A stretch of 64,000 nucleotides of DNA. Origin: Mesocentrotus franciscanus. Lineage: Eukaryota > Echinodermata > Echinoidea > Camarodonta > Strongylocentrotidae. Shown one piece after another: positions 38,001 through 49,689 of this stretch (within the stretch, counting starts at the first letter, position 1; each line of letters begins with the position of its first letter). The DNA lies in the NCBI GenBank assembly GCA_037976565.1, contig CP137679.1:7671973-7735972 (forward strand). Direction: 5' to 3'. Both the position numbers and the translations under genes were made by a program. The notes beneath the pieces were generated by a model, which had not been told where the DNA came from, ran no database searches, and saw only the letters and a list, made by a program, of their open reading frames with translations.

Positions 38001-38270
38001 TAGAGGTGGCGTGGTCTAGTGGATACATAACTAGACTATAGATCAAATGGTTCGCGGTTCGAGTCCCGCCGCGGCAATAATGTCTTTTGGCAAGACATTA
38101 ATCTACATTTGCCACACTCGACCCAGGTGAGGTAAATGGGTACCTGGCAGGAATTAATTCCTTGAAATGCTAGAGCGCTGTAATGGCAGCCATGCTAAAG
38201 CTGGGGTAATAATTGTGGAGCGCCAGGAGTGTCAAGTCTGACAGACATGAGCGCTGTACAAGAACCCTAT
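38001..38270 (+). mobile_element. tRNA-headed SINE, interrupted in its tail
   Basis: GGCGTGGTCTAGTGGATA (A box), GCGGTTCGAGTCCCGCC (B box), then the TTTGGCAAGACATTAATC body and a GCGCTGTA end. Its ATT-rich tail appears to resume at about 40376, beyond the 38271-40377 insertion. Confidence 0.8.
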
Positions 38271-40377
38271 ATAGGTTTTTGCGGCCAATCTCGCAATTTT
38301 TTCATTCAAATTCATGAACGTGCATTAAAATTCCCAGGTCGCTCGCAGGTGAATTCGGGCATTCAAATTCAAAATCCGAGCAATCAATTTCATTTATCGG
38401 CACTCTTATTCATGTTCGATGAAATCAAATTCACGAATGTGCGTACAATTTCCTACTTCGTGCATTCAAATTAACGCGGCTCTCAGATGAGCCTGTTTAG
38501 GGCATTCAATTTCATGTTTTGGTTATCAATTACCTTCTACGTGCATTTAATTTATTGTGATATCGAGTGGGATTCCAGATAAGAGGGAAACTTTGATTTC
38601 TTTAAATTGATTACTTGGAATTATTGTTAATCACTATTACACAATGAAATATCCAGAGTTTAGTTGATGTTCTTTGTTTATCTGACAATAATGGTTGCCT
38701 TTTGATCATGTATTTGATTATCATATCGCTAATTATATATATATATATACATGAATATCCCGCCCTACACCTTTCTTTCAATACATATGTATACATGTTC
38801 TAAATAATTGGAAACATTGATAAAGTTTTAGAACATAAAAAACTAGTGATTTGGATGGGATGTTTGTTATAGTTCTGCGGAAATGCATTTTCCCTCAATT
38901 AAAAAAAAATCTATTACTTTGAAATGCATTTCCACAAACTTGAATGAAAAGACTTTTTCAATGAAATTGTTCTTTTGTATGATGTATATATACCAGTTAT
39001 GTGTTTGTGTTCCTCTCTCTCTCTCTCTCACCCTATCACAATCTTTCTCTCTCCTTCTCTCTCTCTCTCTCTCCCTATAACAACATTTCTCTCTCCTTCT
39101 CTCTCTCTCTCTCTCTCGCTCTATCTCTCTCCCCCATGTTACCCTCTCCCCACTATCTTCCTCGCGCTCTCTCTCTCTCTCCCTCTGTCTCTGTCTCCCT
39201 CTCCCACCCTTCTCTCTCCTTCTCTCTCACTCGCTCTCTCTCTCTCTCTCTCTCTCCCATGTCGCCCTCTCCACATTCTCTCTCTCTCGCTCTCTGTCTC
39301 CCATGTCATCCTCTCCCCATTATCTCTCTCTCTATCGATCTCTGTCTCTCTCCAATCTCTCTCCCTCAACTTTTCTCCCCTTTTCTCTTTTACCAGCCCC
39401 CATTTTCTTTATAATATATATATATATATATATATACCTCTTTTTTTGTAGGCCTAATCAGATATGATACGCTGAATACCAGTGCCTATATGGATCCAAA
39501 GGCACATAAAGATACACTTTGCTGATGACGTCACACATTATTAAACACGGATAATACCCCCTACACGCATAAGTATACTTCACCCATCCTAAGATCAGCA
39601 TACACAATTTCACAATACTCAGAAATAACACCGAGTCCACCACAAAATAAACAAAACGTTTGAATTTTCTTATCTTAGGCATATCTTGGTATGTGCATTT
39701 ATATATTTTGAACATGCCACGAAAAATGTGACATTTGAACAATATTTGATGAGTTGAAATGGAAAAAGTAACCGAGTGTCATTTTGGATCCAGTGATCGA
39801 TATGACACTTCACAACAAATTCAACCACAGTTCTTAGGCAGTTTCTGCAGTTTTCATAAAATTATACACTGTATACAGCTTTGTGTTATGTGTGTGTGCC
39901 ATGAGTAATATGGCAAGTTATATATTCATGTGATTAAGTTTGTGTTAGCCGAGAGAGTTTACAAATGAGAATGAACAAAGATAATGCAAATGTCATGATA
40001 ATAAGCCTAAATTATTCACAAACTGAGCAAAAAAAAAGCTTCTCAAAGACCCCAAAGACACTAAACGCAATATATTTTTTGAAATTGAATGCACGTATTT
40101 CAAACATGCTTGCTCATTCACGAATTTGAATGACCACCGAGGTACCGTAGCCGGCAATAGATGAATTTGAATGATCTTTGAATGCACGAAATGTACGCCC
40201 TTAGTTAAGATTTAAATGACCCAATTGATTACACTAAAATACACGTATAGTGAATTTGAATGACGGATTTTGAATTTGAAAGCTGATTCAACGCTGCGAG
40301 TGCGATTTGCGCGAATTCGAATGCCCGGAATATGAACTTGAATGAAAAAAAGTGTGAAATTGGCCGCAGAAACCTAT
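38271..40377. mobile_element. Palindromic element with CATTCAAATTC-word arms
   Basis: The ends are GGTTTTTGCGGCCAAT and, in reverse, GGTTTCTGCGGCCAAT, with TATA-type bases outside both. The left arm (38290-38510) and right arm (40085-40350) consist of degenerate CATTCAAATTCA and its reverse TGAATTTGAATG. The centre holds a CT microsatellite and no coding frame. Confidence 0.85.
39005..39400 (+). repeat. CT-rich microsatellite
   Basis: CT runs spaced by CCCATGTnnCCCTCTCC words. The Ser/Leu-rich frames here are artefacts. Confidence 0.9.
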
Positions 40378-41116
40378 ATTATCATTATTATTGAGTATTA
40401 TCAGATGTTGTTTATTCCAACTGGCTGGTATTTTTACAGATGCCTATACCCTTGAATATCATTATTTATCTTGTTGATACATCGTTAAAAGCACCGCATT
40501 GCCATATTGCATGCTTCATTAATATAAATCATTTTGCTGGTAGATAGGTTCAGCGTAGTTTAAATAACATTACATTCAGTTAATATCAAAATATCGTCAT
40601 GCATAGGGCGGGCGCTGCAAAGAAAGTGTAATTATGTGTGGGTTATTCATTCAAATTCTCACTCTGTATTAATTAATACAAGAATACTTTTAGTTTCATA
40701 TGGTATTTTATTTTTCTTCATCTCACAGGTGGTATATAGTTATTTATACAACACCTAAGTAAATCCTTGTAATTTGATTAGAGGATTGTTGGTCACGTGA
40801 TATTCAATAAATAATATTATATACCTCACTTAAGAAATCCAGCCATCTGATTGGTCGAAATTGCAGTCGTTGTTTTAACTATTCCCGAAAAATGCCAAAG
40901 CCATGTAATAGTTCGAGGGTAAAATCCCGGCAAAATTCCAATTACCGGGAAATTAGTTCAGTCTTGCTGAAATACCCATTGGTTTACGTGTTAAAAACTG
41001 GACACCATAAGTGTGCGAATAATCGGTCGCTAGCTTAATTTACCAATTTTTAATACATCGTAGCGCAGACGACCGTACGGCAATCTCTATCGTACTGAAT
41101 TCCAAACAAGGCAAAA
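40378..41116 (+). other. Upstream region of the 41117 exon
   Basis: Non-coding. ATTGGTC (inverted CCAAT) at about 40851; CpG-bearing stretch 41020-41100 just before the ATG. Promoter role is only inferred from position. Confidence 0.35.
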
Positions 41117-41206
41117 ATGGCTGAAGAAACTCTCCCAAGATTTCAACTTCTTGATGATGATCAAATGCAAGACTTGATTAATTATGCTGACAGCAAGCAC
41201 ACCAAT
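41117..41206 (+). CDS. Putative first exon, KIAA1958-like / Crypton-derived protein N terminus
   Basis: ATG in AAAAATGG context, 30 codons, then AAT|GTAAGG, a good donor. The peptide reads MAEETLPRFQLLDDDQMQDL and ends ADSKHTN. Many marine invertebrate KIAA1958-like proteins, which derive from Crypton tyrosine recombinases, start with a similar F-x-L-x-[DE]...DSKNT segment before a recombinase-like core. No second exon was found in the window, so the gene may be broken or continue through long introns. Without splicing the frame ends at TAA 41255. The family assignment is from memory of the pattern. Confidence 0.45.
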
Positions 41207-41579
41207 GTAAGGTCTAATATGATAGTCAAATCCAGTCAGTGGAGTCCCACACATTAATTGTTGTGTACTAGAGGGGTCTAGAGATCTACTGTCATTGACA
41301 TTGTACTGAGTATTAAACTTTACCGCACCGCGGTAGACGTAGTCTAGACTACTTTACTTGGATGTAGAGACGTAAAGCTTGTAGCTTATTTGCCCCTCGT
41401 CACGTTGGGTAGTCTCTGATAGGGTGAAAACTTGAGTGGATGGGTTTTCCAGTGCCTCTCAACAACAGATTTGAATATATTATTAGATCTAACACTAACT
41501 AGATTCTATGTGTATTTAGTATTTATTTCTGCTCTTCCTGTTCTACCAGTTGATTGGTAAGTTGACTATTTTTTCGGCA

Positions 41580-41745
41580 TATAAAAGTATTAATGACTGC
41601 TTTAATATTCGAGAAATAGTTGTTTTTATACGCTCTCGGGAAGGTTACAATTGGGCTATTGCCCTCGGCACGCCTCGGGCAATAGCACAATTGTAACCTT
41701 CCCTTGAGCAACTATTTCTCTCAAAGCAGTCATTAATACTATACT
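41580..41745. mobile_element. Hairpin MITE
   Basis: TATTAATGACTGCTTTAATA ... GAGAAATAGTTG at the left returns in reverse at 41709-41742. The inner arms AAGGTTACAATTG and CAATTGTAACCTT also pair, as do TGCCCTCGG and CCTCGGGCA. Confidence 0.75.
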
Positions 41746-41833
41746 ATTGCACGACCGTGCATTTTTGGTTATATTCGCCGTAGTACTATTCAACGAGCGT
41801 GCATTTTTGGTTATATGCAGACTGTGTACAATG

Positions 41834-41864
<31 letters not shown>

Positions 41865-42027
41865 CCCTGCATGTATCCCATTGTGCTCTGCGCGCATCTG
41901 ACGCGAAGGCAATCTGAATGTATTAAATCGAGAAGGCCTGACTCCAACTTTAATTTATCTTTAATATAAGGAGCAAAGCATAATTTGTTGAAAGATGTTG
42001 TATAAAACAAATAATGAATGTTTTTCA

Positions 42028-42155
42028 TTCGTTGAATAGTGCAAATATTTTCATTCGTTGAACGATAACGCTAATTCTATTCAACTCGGCTGACGCCTCG
42101 TTTAATATGACGTTAATCTGTCAACTCATGAAAATATTTGCACTATTGAACTCAT
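42028..42155. repeat. Inverted repeat
   Basis: TTGAATAGTGCAAATATTTT and its reverse at 42128-42150. TTCAACGA-like words connect it to 41785-41800, so this may be the far arm of a larger element including the AC microsatellite (41835-41861). Confidence 0.55.
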
Positions 42156-42619
42156 AAGCATTAATTATTTGTATAATATATAATATATATTATATATATA
42201 CAGTCGGGCATTAAAACAAAAAAGAAGAACACAAATTACAACATATTCGAATTCAAATTCGAATTCTATACATCGTATCTACTTGCTCCGAAAGTTTTAG
42301 GATTGGTGGAGCTAGGGGTATGTTTTTCAAGTGCATTCGAAGCTCCTTCTTAGCCATTAATCAACATGTAAATTTGGTTCCTTGTTTATATTCATTCAAG
42401 AAACACACCAAAAACTTTGAAAATATTAGCGAACTACCATAAACCCCGCCTTCCACTCTTCTTTTCTGCACATATTGATGCCAACAATAATAAATATGCC
42501 CGCACATTAGTCAATATTTGAGATCAATAATCAGTCAAAACGACAAGATATTTTTCTCAGATTACTTGGAATTAAAGCGAAAAAGCTGGTAGAGCGGTCA
42601 TGAAAGAGTGAGGAGCAGG

Positions 42620-43923
42620 AAAAGGAGCAGGACGAGCAGAAGCAGAGAAAGAGAGGGAGAAGGAGAGAGAGAGAGAGAGAGAGAAAGCGAGAGAGAGAGA
42701 GAGAGAGAGAGACTTTGGCATTAATCAGGCAGTCCATCTTTACGATTGTGTGTATTACGAATGCTTCGCTCCATGATTAATACAAAATTACAGTTATAGG
42801 ACAACAGTCTCCCTGCCGCCCCCAGAATAGGTGCCCATGGCTCGAATACAAATGATCAAATTAATTGTAAAAAGGACCATGATTAGTATATGTGTCTCTA
42901 GATACAATCTCAACAAGATATTCGTGAACGATTTTTTTTTTACCGTTTCCATTTACATTAAAAATCACATTGTTCGCCTTTATGAGCTATAAGAACTTCG
43001 CAAATGATAAACGGGAATAAATCTGTATTATGCCTTTTCCCACAATTCTTCTTTCATTAGGAGCAATTTACATGACATTTTTGCACAAATTTGTATAGTA
43101 CTGCACAAAATGGGGACATTCCTGGTGTATTTTATAAATTGAATGTATAGTTTTTGCTGTGTGTAAGACCGGGGTAATATAGCGATGCGCAATCAATAGA
43201 GCGCTCTGCAAAGGCGTTAGAAATGACAACTCTAAACTGCATAATTCTCCATTGTGGAATTTCAGGTTAGTACAGATAAAGTATAGATTATACCACTGGG
43301 TATGAAAATACAAGACTTATGCATGTATTCTAAAGGCTTTTTTTTTAATCTGAGAATAAGGATTTATGATATGTGTTTATTTATTTTCTAATGATCTTGT
43401 TGTTACGATATATTGCGTTCCAAACCCAACCTCTGAGAAATCAGTCCACCTCTCCGAAATAAATGATTGAAAGAAAAGAGTTGTATCATTTAGATCACCC
43501 ATTGCCAGCAACTGAACGCATGCTTCTCACCCTAAATGGATTTATTCATTCAATTTAATTAAAAATAACACTTAGTCTCAAATGATGTAATGTATGCATA
43601 ATGGCATAAAGAAGGCGTAAATATCATGAATCATATGCTGGTATCGGGTACGTCTCTATAAAACATCATGAAATAAACAAGAAATGAAATAGAAGAATTG
43701 GCGAATAAAGGAAAAGAAACGGAAAACAAGGAACTTAAGAGTAAAGAAGATGCGATATGAAGGGGTAGTAAAAAAAAAACGCTGTGAAGCAAAACAAACT
43801 AACGCACCTGGTGTAACAGGCTATCGTCATTATAAGCATGATAATTGAGTACTATCTATTTTTTCAACTGATAATTACTTTAGAATTTAGCTCTTGCACA
43901 GAAACGATAATAATTGTACTTAC
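42620..43923. other. GA microsatellite and non-coding stretch
   Basis: GA run 42640-42712. Beyond it, no exon was recognised up to 43923. Confidence 0.4.
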
Positions 43924-43983
43924 TTTGATGTTGTCGAAAGCTTTACCAGCATCGTCCGTTAGCTTTTTAAAAAATTCTGCCAT
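43924..43983 (-). CDS. Putative first exon of an unrecognised small gene
   Basis: ATG with G at -3 and G at +4, 20 codons (MAEFFKKLTDDAGKAFDNIK), then a strong GTAAGT donor in phase 0. It is an amphipathic helix. It ends like exon b 2.4 kb upstream on the same strand (FLKQLSVENLLENIK, also phase 0), so the two could be alternative or duplicated exons feeding one downstream exon. That exon was not found. Confidence 0.4.
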
Positions 43984-44752
43984 TTCTTTAAATATTATGA
44001 ATAAAAGTATTATAACTATCACGTATTCATTATCCCAACCGATTTGGCGAGTATTAGTAGTGAATTATGAAAAAACATCTGTTCATGCCCGGTGTATTGT
44101 TGACATTTCTGTTGTGCGCCCCAAAACAGTTAGCAGCGATACAGTTTTACATGGTAGCTATCAGCTGAGAGTTTGATGAATTTGACTGCTGTTAATCGTG
44201 TCTCATTTCCGTATGTTCAGGGATGCTTAGACATTGTACACGCTTCTTTTACTAGATCATGCAATCTTTCTCCCGGGAAACAGTATATTTCTTTTCGAAG
44301 AATGAATTATGAAGATTATTATTTGGAAAACGCATCAATATGTATCTCATTTCAGATTTGTGACAGGACATGGTATTGTATCACGGCTTCGGAAGGACAT
44401 CTTTGTTAGATTTATATAATTTTTTAAAATAAAGATTACAGACTCGTTTGTATATATTATTTACTTTTTAAAAAATATTTATGTTTAGTGGACACTTAAT
44501 TGGACTCGTGTCTTATCCATTTTTAGTAATTATTCATTACAAACATTTTTCAGTCTTCGGGACCATATACATAATTAGGCTAAGTTTTGATCAATTAATT
44601 ACAAAATAATGTCAGAGAATCCCATATCGATAGGTTTCAGGGCAATTGCCGATCGGTTTCCGAATGTCGAACATCAAAGATTTTCGTAAACTAATTTGTG
44701 GCCGGTCGTGGAAATATTTGCGAATGCTTGGCAGTTGTTCAGCGATTGATCG

Positions 44753-45188
44753 GCAATAATAAACAACTGGTCGGAGATCAATGGTCGGTGTAATTCTTAT
44801 GCACTAATTATGCACCGGCGGTACATTCTATAATACACAGGTGGAAGTATTCTTTTCAAGAGGGCAAACAAAATGTATTCGTGAAGCAACTCCATTAATT
44901 AGGCACGGATTATTCTAAAATGCACAAAGTGGGACGTCTCCATGTGTAAAAGATCTCTGGATATTTGAGGGCAATAATAAACAACTGGTCGGAGATCAAT
45001 GGTCGGTGTAATTCTTATGCACTAATTATGCACCGGCGGTACATTCTATAATACACAGGTGGAAGTATTCTTTTCAAGAGGGCAAACAAAATGTATTCGT
45101 GAAGCAACTCCATTAATTAGGCACGGATTATTCTAAAATGCACAAAGTGGGACGTCTCCATGTGTAAAAGATCTCTGGATATTTGAGG
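44753..45188 (+). repeat. Perfect 218-bp tandem duplication
   Basis: The unit from GCAATAATAAACAACTGGTC to CTCTGGATATTTGAGG is present twice (44753-44970, 44971-45188) with no difference seen. Confidence 0.93.
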
Positions 45189-46393
45189 GTCATTTGTACA
45201 AGTGATTTCTCCGAAGTGGCTTATTATGAAATGGAGGGACCGGATCCATACAAGAGACAGTAGCATACGCTACATGTGTCAATAAAAAGATCAGACTTTA
45301 TCTAACTTTTGTACTGGCATATGCTGTTTTACCAGGCTGCTGCGGCAGGAGGAAAATGATGTATTTAATTTGTAAATAAAATACTACAGAATAACATGAT
45401 CTAATTAGATTTAAAAAAAAAAACAGTATAAGCAATTAAGTTTCCTCCCCCCCTTTTTTTTTCTTCTTCCCCTTTTCTTTTAATGGAAAGTATATATCAA
45501 ACAAACTGAATTTGTGAACCAGCAGTATAAGCACCAATAGAATTTTCAAACTTTGAAATTGAATTCCTTCCTGGTTGTTGATGTTCGGCAAACGTCTGGT
45601 GTTTAATCGGTAACTGATCGTACATCATTCGTAGATCAACTGGACAACTGCCGACCTTTTCTCAACTAAATATCACCCGGTAATAGTCGACAACCACTGG
45701 GAATCAGTCAGCAATCAGCCTGAGAACTGTTGCCTACCCTTGGAAGACCAACAACAACAAAAAAACCTTTCCACAACCAGTTTGATGGGCAGAAGGTTTT
45801 CGATGCAGCAGCCGCCTGATCGACCACTGACAAACTGTTAAAGACTGACAAAACCTCTCTGCAACCTCTGACAACTAACTCCCCGACTAACTTCTCGACC
45901 GATGGTTGTCGGGTGTCGGCGACCAGTCGTATGTCTAGTGTGACTTAGGCATAAGAAGAAAAAACGTCGTTGAGCCCAGTGGACTTGAACGAGTCAGCAA
46001 TATTCCAATTTCACGAAGGATCAATCACGAAATACTTTTACGTTTATTTTTTTTTATTTCAAATTTTATGAACTTGTTTAAAAAACAAATAATTTATTAT
46101 AAAAAGTTAAAATATTAACAGGATAACCATGTTGATAACTGATCATAAAAGATTAAAGTTAAACAACAAAATGTCGTCATTGATTTTAAAAGATTTAAGA
46201 AATTTTATGCGACACTAAAATAATCAAACATATCCAGGCAAATTTGATATATAATGAAGGAAATATTCTGTTTTTAATATAAAAAAAGAAGCGCTATAAA
46301 TTTACTTTCTTTGAAACGTGCATTCAAATATCATAAAATTAAGTTATTTAAAAAAGAATGTGAACATTTGTCATTACATTTGACTTATCTTAC
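45189..46393. other. Non-coding stretch
   Basis: GGTCGG/CGACCGA-type words are dispersed at 44630-44800 and 45600-45930 in inverted orientation, suggesting an old palindromic element. No coding signal. Confidence 0.35.
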
Positions 46394-46531
46394 CTTTATG
46401 TTTTCCAGCAAGTTTTCAACGGAGAGTTGCTTTAGAAAACTTCTCGACATCTCGATTTCTTTCTCTTCAATTGCTCGACATTTGTTTTTCTTGATTAGCC
46501 TAATGAAGCGTTTTCTCTCCTTATTTGTTGG
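46394..46531 (-). CDS. Putative coding exon of an unrecognised gene (exon b)
   Basis: 138 bases, acceptor GTACAG, donor AAG|GTAAGA, phase 0 at both ends. The 46 residues include ERKRFIRLIKKNKCRAIEEK and SFLKQLSVENLLENIK: strongly helical, charged, and open between splice sites. An internal ATG (MSRSFLKQ) could also serve as a start. No family was recognised; a death-fold or coiled helix pair is possible but unproven. Confidence 0.45.
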
Positions 46532-46626
46532 CTGTACTGGTCTTCATACAATCAATCAAATTAATAAAATAATGGATGAAAATGAAAAGTGACAGTTGAT
46601 TGTTGATCCCGTTAACAGTCTCATAC

Positions 46627-46698
46627 GGGATTGACCATTTCTTGTATTTCTTGCTGTATTTGTATGAAGAATTCACGCTGCGCCTGCGTGGCTTTCAT
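46627..46698 (-). CDS. Putative coding exon of an unrecognised gene (exon a)
   Basis: 24 codons, MKATQAQREFFIQIQQEIQE then MVNP, before GTATGAG. The peptide is an amphipathic Gln/Glu-rich helix. The ATG context is weak (T at -3), and a pyrimidine-rich tract upstream would also allow this to be an internal exon starting at GCG CAG. If the donor is not used, the frame stops two codons later. It is in phase with the exon 95 bases downstream. Confidence 0.4.
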
Positions 46699-47008
46699 GT
46701 AATTTAACACCAACCGACCAGGGAAAGAGAAGAATAATGTTTTTATGATTGTAAGACAATTCAATCCTATACCGTCACAAAAATGATGGCATCCTTTTCA
46801 CGGATGATTCACGGATCATTGTTATATGAACACCAAGGATATTTACCCAGAAAAAGGACGCCTATAAAACGATCATTTTTGTTTAAAGAGGTTTATCATA
46901 TAACTATTTATCTGATGTAGGGAATAGGGCTATCATTACTTTTTAATACTTGATTGTTCTGGTATTTAATTTCACAATATTGCACCAACATTCTGCACAC
47001 ACTAATGA

Positions 47009-47521
47009 GGGTATTACACCCTTTCAGGGTTACAAGTCAGAGTGCGCATGCGCTGACATTAAATTACGAGTAAACAAAGTTCGAGTCCCGCCGCGGCACT
47101 AATGTCCTTTGGCAAGACATTGATCCACATTTCCACTCTCCACCCAGGTGTTAAATGGGTACCCGGTAGGAAGCGAAAGCCAATGTGGTATGCTTAGCAA
47201 TTTGAGCCTAGTAGCTCTTGTTGGAATGCTCCCAAGGGAGTGGAGAAAGTGCATACATTGTGTGCGGGCAAGCCAGAATCCCATGACCGGGGTAATAATG
47301 TAAAGCGCTTAGAAACTCGGACATTCCCGACGTATCAAGCGCTATATAAGCAAAAATATTATTATTATTTACTCGTAATTTAGTAATTAGGTATTCAGTA
47401 TGATGTGAGCGCACAGCGCAGGCAATGACGCAACAATACGTGCGCATCTGAAAACATTGATGACGCAATGTTTACTCGCAAATTAAAATGGCGTCCTTAA
47501 CCGTGAAAGGGTGTATTAGGC
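47009..47521. mobile_element. Palindromic DNA element with TATTACACCCTTTCA ends, holding a SINE
   Basis: The left end GGGTATTACACCCTTTCAGG and right end in reverse GGGCCTAATACACCCTTTCA; the inner arms AAATTACGAGTAAAC and GTTTACTCGCAAATT also pair. The SINE at about 47080-47372 sits in the loop. Confidence 0.75.
47080..47372 (+). mobile_element. tRNA-headed SINE, 5' truncated at the B box
   Basis: TTCGAGTCCCGCCGCGGCA, then TTTGGCAAGACATTGATC, ACCCAGGTGTTAAATGGGTA and a 3' end GCGCTATATAAGC with an ATT tail. Confidence 0.85.
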
Positions 47522-48242
47522 CCAAACAAGGCAGCCCCTGTACATGTGACAATGACAATGACAATGACAATGACAATGACAATTTATTCTCATGTCACCC
47601 ACATTGGGGTATTGGAGAAGTTTACAAACAGTTTGAATTTGTCAATTTAACACTGTAAAATATACAATTCAAATCGAATGATGTTAATCAATAAAAAAAA
47701 AATTACACTATCGACAGTAGTGAGAAAAATTATATTGATAACAATAATAATAATAATAATAATAATAATGATGATAATAACAATATTAATAATGATAATA
47801 ATTAAAAAAACAAAACGATAATATTAATTACAATGGTAATTAATGACAAAAATCAATGGAAACAATTGAAAAAGAAAGTTACTGGCACCAGTAAATAGAT
47901 ATTTAAATTAATGAATTACTGAAAATATTCTTGATATCAATCAATAATTTGATATAAGACAAAAAAGAGAAACATAAAGTTGATATTGAACTCATAAAAT
48001 GTTTTGTTCACATACTTAAATAAATTAATGAAAACGAAGCATTATTTTTCGACAAAATTTTACTAAGTTTAAACGTGTTTGTACATTATTAGAGTTAAAA
48101 AGCTGATCCATTTTCAGTGTATTTGGTCTTTCAATAAAATATCTATCAATGAACAATTTTCTGTCTGAACGAAAGGCAGGGCATACAAACAAATAATGAA
48201 ACTTATCTCCAAGCGATTGCAAATTGCACAGCGTACATAGCC

Positions 48243-48429
48243 CCGCCCCCCACTTCGGGGTCGGAATGACCGCATGCGTGTTACCAAAATGTCCGGTAAG
48301 GGGTACTTTTCACGCACCAAAGTCCGGCTCGTACATACACAAAATTGACTTTACACACCGGACTTAGGGGTGTTTTCAAAGGAGGAACACGCATATGCGT
48401 ACCCTAAATAACACTGAGTGGGGGGCGGG
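48243..48429. mobile_element. 187-bp MITE with 8-bp target duplication
   Basis: ACATAGCC at 48235-48242 and 48430-48437. Ends CCGCCCCCCACTT and, in reverse, CCCGCCCCCCACTC. The inner part has CGCATGCG and CGCATATGCG words. An 8-bp duplication fits hAT-type elements. Confidence 0.85.
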
Positions 48430-48702
48430 ACATAGCCTCATTTCCTGGGAGTATTTGAATATCTACCAGCTACAATCGGCAGGTAATGTTTGCCACATCG
48501 AAAACGACTTAAAATTGTCCGATCTCTTTTAATGAGATCGATTAAGTATCTTTCTAAACATAAAAAATGTTTGAAGATTCGATAATTAACCCGTTCAGCT
48601 CGGGGACCGAGATTTCTCGGGCCCCGAGGTACCTAGTCACAAACGGAAACCGAGATTTCTCGGGTCCGAGCAAGGGCTAATTTTATTACATAAAAGCAGG
48701 GG

Positions 48703-48935
48703 CGGATCCAGCTTTTTTATAAAGGGGGTTGGGGTGGTATGCGAGGAGCGTAGCGACCGAGTCCAAGCGAGCGGAGCGAGCGAGGGAGGGTGTGGGAGGG
48801 GGTGTCCCCCCTCCCACAGTAGAGAAAATTTTTGAAAATCTGTGTGTGAAAATGAAAGATAAGATTTAAAAAAATGGTCCCCGGATTTTTGGGGGTTGCA
48901 ACCCCAACCCCCTCTAGATCCGCTTCTGAAAAGTC
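48703..48935. repeat. Dispersed GGGGCGGATCC...GGATCCGC repeat
   Basis: Starts GGGGCGGATCCAGC, ends TCTAGATCCGCTTCTG. The internal ATGCGAGGAGCGTAGCGACC recurs at 63941-63962. Confidence 0.7.
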
Positions 48936-49689
48936 CATCTATTCACCTTCTAAATACAATATAAATTACCTGTATACAAACCTTGAACCCTTGGCTACAT
49001 GCATCTCATTTTTTACCTACTGTAGTTGCATAATTTTTGTTTTATTACAAGTTAAGCATGCAAATGCATGAGTCCTCTTTCAGGATATTCGTATAGAAAC
49101 ACATGTAAGTCAGTTTACGTTATTTTCATAGATTTTCGAATTCGCTGGGTCTACTATAGCTAGGACAGTGTAAGCCGGACATTATGATTTTAGAAGCAGC
49201 GAATTCCACACTCGCTCTGGATACCTTTGTACACGGCACGCGCGTACACCGTACACAATGAATCAATTATACCCTTCCGCTCTTCTATTGTTGAAGTTTA
49301 TAACCATGACAACGACCTTTACCCTCGTGGCCACGTTCATTGTTCCTCTTACGTAACTTAGCTGTAGGTGCATGGGCCAAAGACAAAGACATAACTCTTT
49401 TCGCATATTCTATATAGGTCCCAAATACTTGCAAATATTTCTGTGTCATTTTTATTTGTATATACTTTGCCAATACTTACAAACTATTTTGTTTCCCCTA
49501 TTATCTTCCGCTCTAGAATCCTATCGTTGTTATATTTATTTGTTGTGTACTTTTCATATTTGTTTTTGTCTCCCTCTTCACGATTCCTTCTGTTTATGTA
49601 GGGTTTTTATGCTATTTATTTGTTTGTAAATAAAAGAGAAAGTTTCATTCTTTCTCTTATCATATTGCCCACCTTCTTCTAGATAACTC

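Noticed and set aside
38009..38082. Possible tRNA gene
   Set aside because: A and B boxes are present but a cloverleaf is not well formed, and the sequence continues into a SINE body shared with other copies.
38975..39451. Long Ser/Leu-rich reading frames on the plus strand
   Set aside because: They are translations of a CT microsatellite, open in several frames at once.
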